From the NCBI RefSeq assembly GCF_000585995.1, contig NZ_CP007410.1, positions 4,987,430 to 5,051,429 on the forward strand: DNA of 64,000 nt. Direction: 5' to 3'. Origin of the DNA: Pseudomonas brassicacearum. GTDB taxonomy: Bacteria > Pseudomonadota > Gammaproteobacteria > Pseudomonadales > Pseudomonadaceae. The notes below the pieces were generated by a model. The model ran no database searches. It worked only from the letters and a program-made list of their open reading frames with translations, and had not been told where the DNA came from. Shown piece after piece: positions 63,283-64,000 of the stretch (positions are counted from its first letter, which is position 1; every line of letters starts with the position of its first letter). The position numbers and the translations under genes are program-made.

Positions 63283-64000
63283 ATGCTCAAGCCACCGCAC
63301 CTTCTGATCGTTGCCCTTGCCGCCGGGCTTGTCGCTTGTGGCGAGTCTTCCACGCTGCAAGTGTCCGACGGCACCGGTCCTGCACCGAAACTGCCCGAAC
63401 CAAACAAGACCCTGGTCCCTACCGTCAACATCGCCGAAGCAATCGGCTGGCCGGACGGCGCCAAGCCTACCGCGGCCCAGGGCCTGCAAGTGGGCGCCTT
63501 CGCCGAAGGGCTGGACCATCCGCGCTGGCTCTATGTGTTGCCCAATGGCGATGTGCTGGTGGCCGAAACCAACGCCCCGCCCAAACCAGACGATAGCAAG
63601 GGCATTCGTGGCTGGGTGATGAAAAAGGTCATGGGCCGCGCCGGTGCCGGCGTGCCCAGCCCTAATCGCATCACGCTTTTGCGCGACGCCAATCACGACG
63701 GCATCGCCGAAACCCGTACGGTGTTCCTGGAAAATCTCAATTCACCGTTCGGCATGACTTTGGTGGGCAATGACCTGTATGTGGCCGACACCGACCGACT
63801 GATCCGCTTCCCCTACAAGGACGGTGACACGCAGATCAAGGCGCAACCGACCAAGGTCGTCGACTTGCCGGGCGGCACACTCAACCATCACTGGACCAAA
63901 AACGTGATCGCCAGCCAGGATGGCAGCAAGCTGTATGTCACCACCGGCTCGAACAGCAACGTCGCGGAAAACGGCATGGAGGCCGAAGAAGGCCGCGCCG
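63283..64000 (+). CDS. Sorbosone-dehydrogenase-like lipoprotein, 3' truncated by window edge
   Basis: First 239 residues of a PQQ-dependent sugar (L-sorbosone) dehydrogenase family protein. Lipoprotein signal with lipobox VACG (Cys19). The beta-propeller starts at GLDHPRWLYVLPNGDVLVAETNAPP, with ITLLRDANHDGIAETRTVFLENLNSPFGM and LYVADTDRLIRF as blades, typical of the family. The stop lies beyond the window. It probably oxidises a sugar or polyol in the periplasm; PQQ binding is family precedent, not seen directly. Confidence 0.88.
   Translation, partial: MLKPPHLLIVALAAGLVACGESSTLQVSDGTGPAPKLPEPNKTLVPTVNIAEAIGWPDGAKPTAAQGLQVGAFAEGLDHPRWLYVLPNGDVLVAETNAPPKPDDSKGIRGWVMKKVMGRAGAGVPSPNRITLLRDANHDGIAETRTVFLENLNSPFGMTLVGNDLYVADTDRLIRFPYKDGDTQIKAQPTKVVDLPGGTLNHHWTKNVIASQDGSKLYVTTGSNSNVAENGMEAEEGRA

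Overview
The window is a GC-rich chromosomal segment from a Pseudomonas, most likely of the P. fluorescens group. The evidence is the gene order (lpxL-like / minCDE / rluA / apeB; prc next to an EAL-CBS-GGDEF gene; rdgC; a symporter-kinase; rmuC; a B12 late-pathway operon next to marR/MFS, a glutathione peroxidase and a FadL porin). About fifteen Pseudomonas REP elements between genes support this. They come in two forms: TGTGGGAGCGGGCTTGCTCG, and GTGGCGAGGG followed by GAGCTTGCTCCC or GATTTATCCCC. There is no integrase, transposase, phage module or CRISPR array. Most of the window is core or near-core chromosome.

Layout. 1-8 kb: end of an OmpK/Tsx-type porin, a patatin phospholipase, a lipid A acyltransferase, minCDE, rluA, apeB. 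8-14.4 kb: a GntR/UTRA regulator divergent from an ABC importer operon that carries two unrelated phosphohydrolases (alkaline-phosphatase superfamily and HAD-IB). It is probably an organophosphate or phosphonate uptake system, with matching candidate operators in both promoters. 14.5-20.2 kb: a small Ca-loop protein, a quinone oxidoreductase, the Prc protease, a c-di-GMP protein. 20.4-26.9 kb: an accessory Rhs polymorphic-toxin locus with an AT-rich toxin tip, its immunity gene, a remnant of an older toxin tip with its immunity gene, and a 41-bp direct repeat at both ends. 27-32.5 kb: small regulators, a DUF1232 protein, an FKBP lipoprotein, a di-haem cytochrome/catalase-like pair. 32.5-33.1 kb: a tandem duplication of tRNA-Val/tRNA-Asp. 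33-46.6 kb: rdgC, a BASS transporter, a guanidine-II riboswitch with a sugE/gdx exporter, an MFS-acyltransferase fusion, a TDT channel, a cupin, a TetR/MFS pair, a 1156-aa symporter-hybrid kinase, rmuC. 46.6-53 kb: small conserved proteins, a FadL porin, a glutathione peroxidase, and a marR-MFS-micropeptide operon. 53-62.4 kb: a ten-gene cobalamin operon on the minus strand behind a B12 riboswitch. The window ends in a hypothetical protein and the start of a sorbosone-dehydrogenase-like lipoprotein.

Least explained observations: (1) two paralogous ~130-bp non-coding elements (28223-28353 and 47090-47219), each with a palindromic pair of DnaA-box-like sequences and a conserved TTTTTT/AAAAAA segment, both directly upstream of small minus-strand genes; (2) the importer with two phosphatases and its twin CTAGACCA boxes; (3) the Rhs locus with its flanking direct repeat and orphan toxin/immunity remnant; (4) a REP pair translated in frame as the C-terminus of cobB; (5) a 39-aa membrane peptide coupled by an ATGA overlap to an MFS gene whose operon has two near-identical palindromes. 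All functional calls come from reading the sequence; no search was run.
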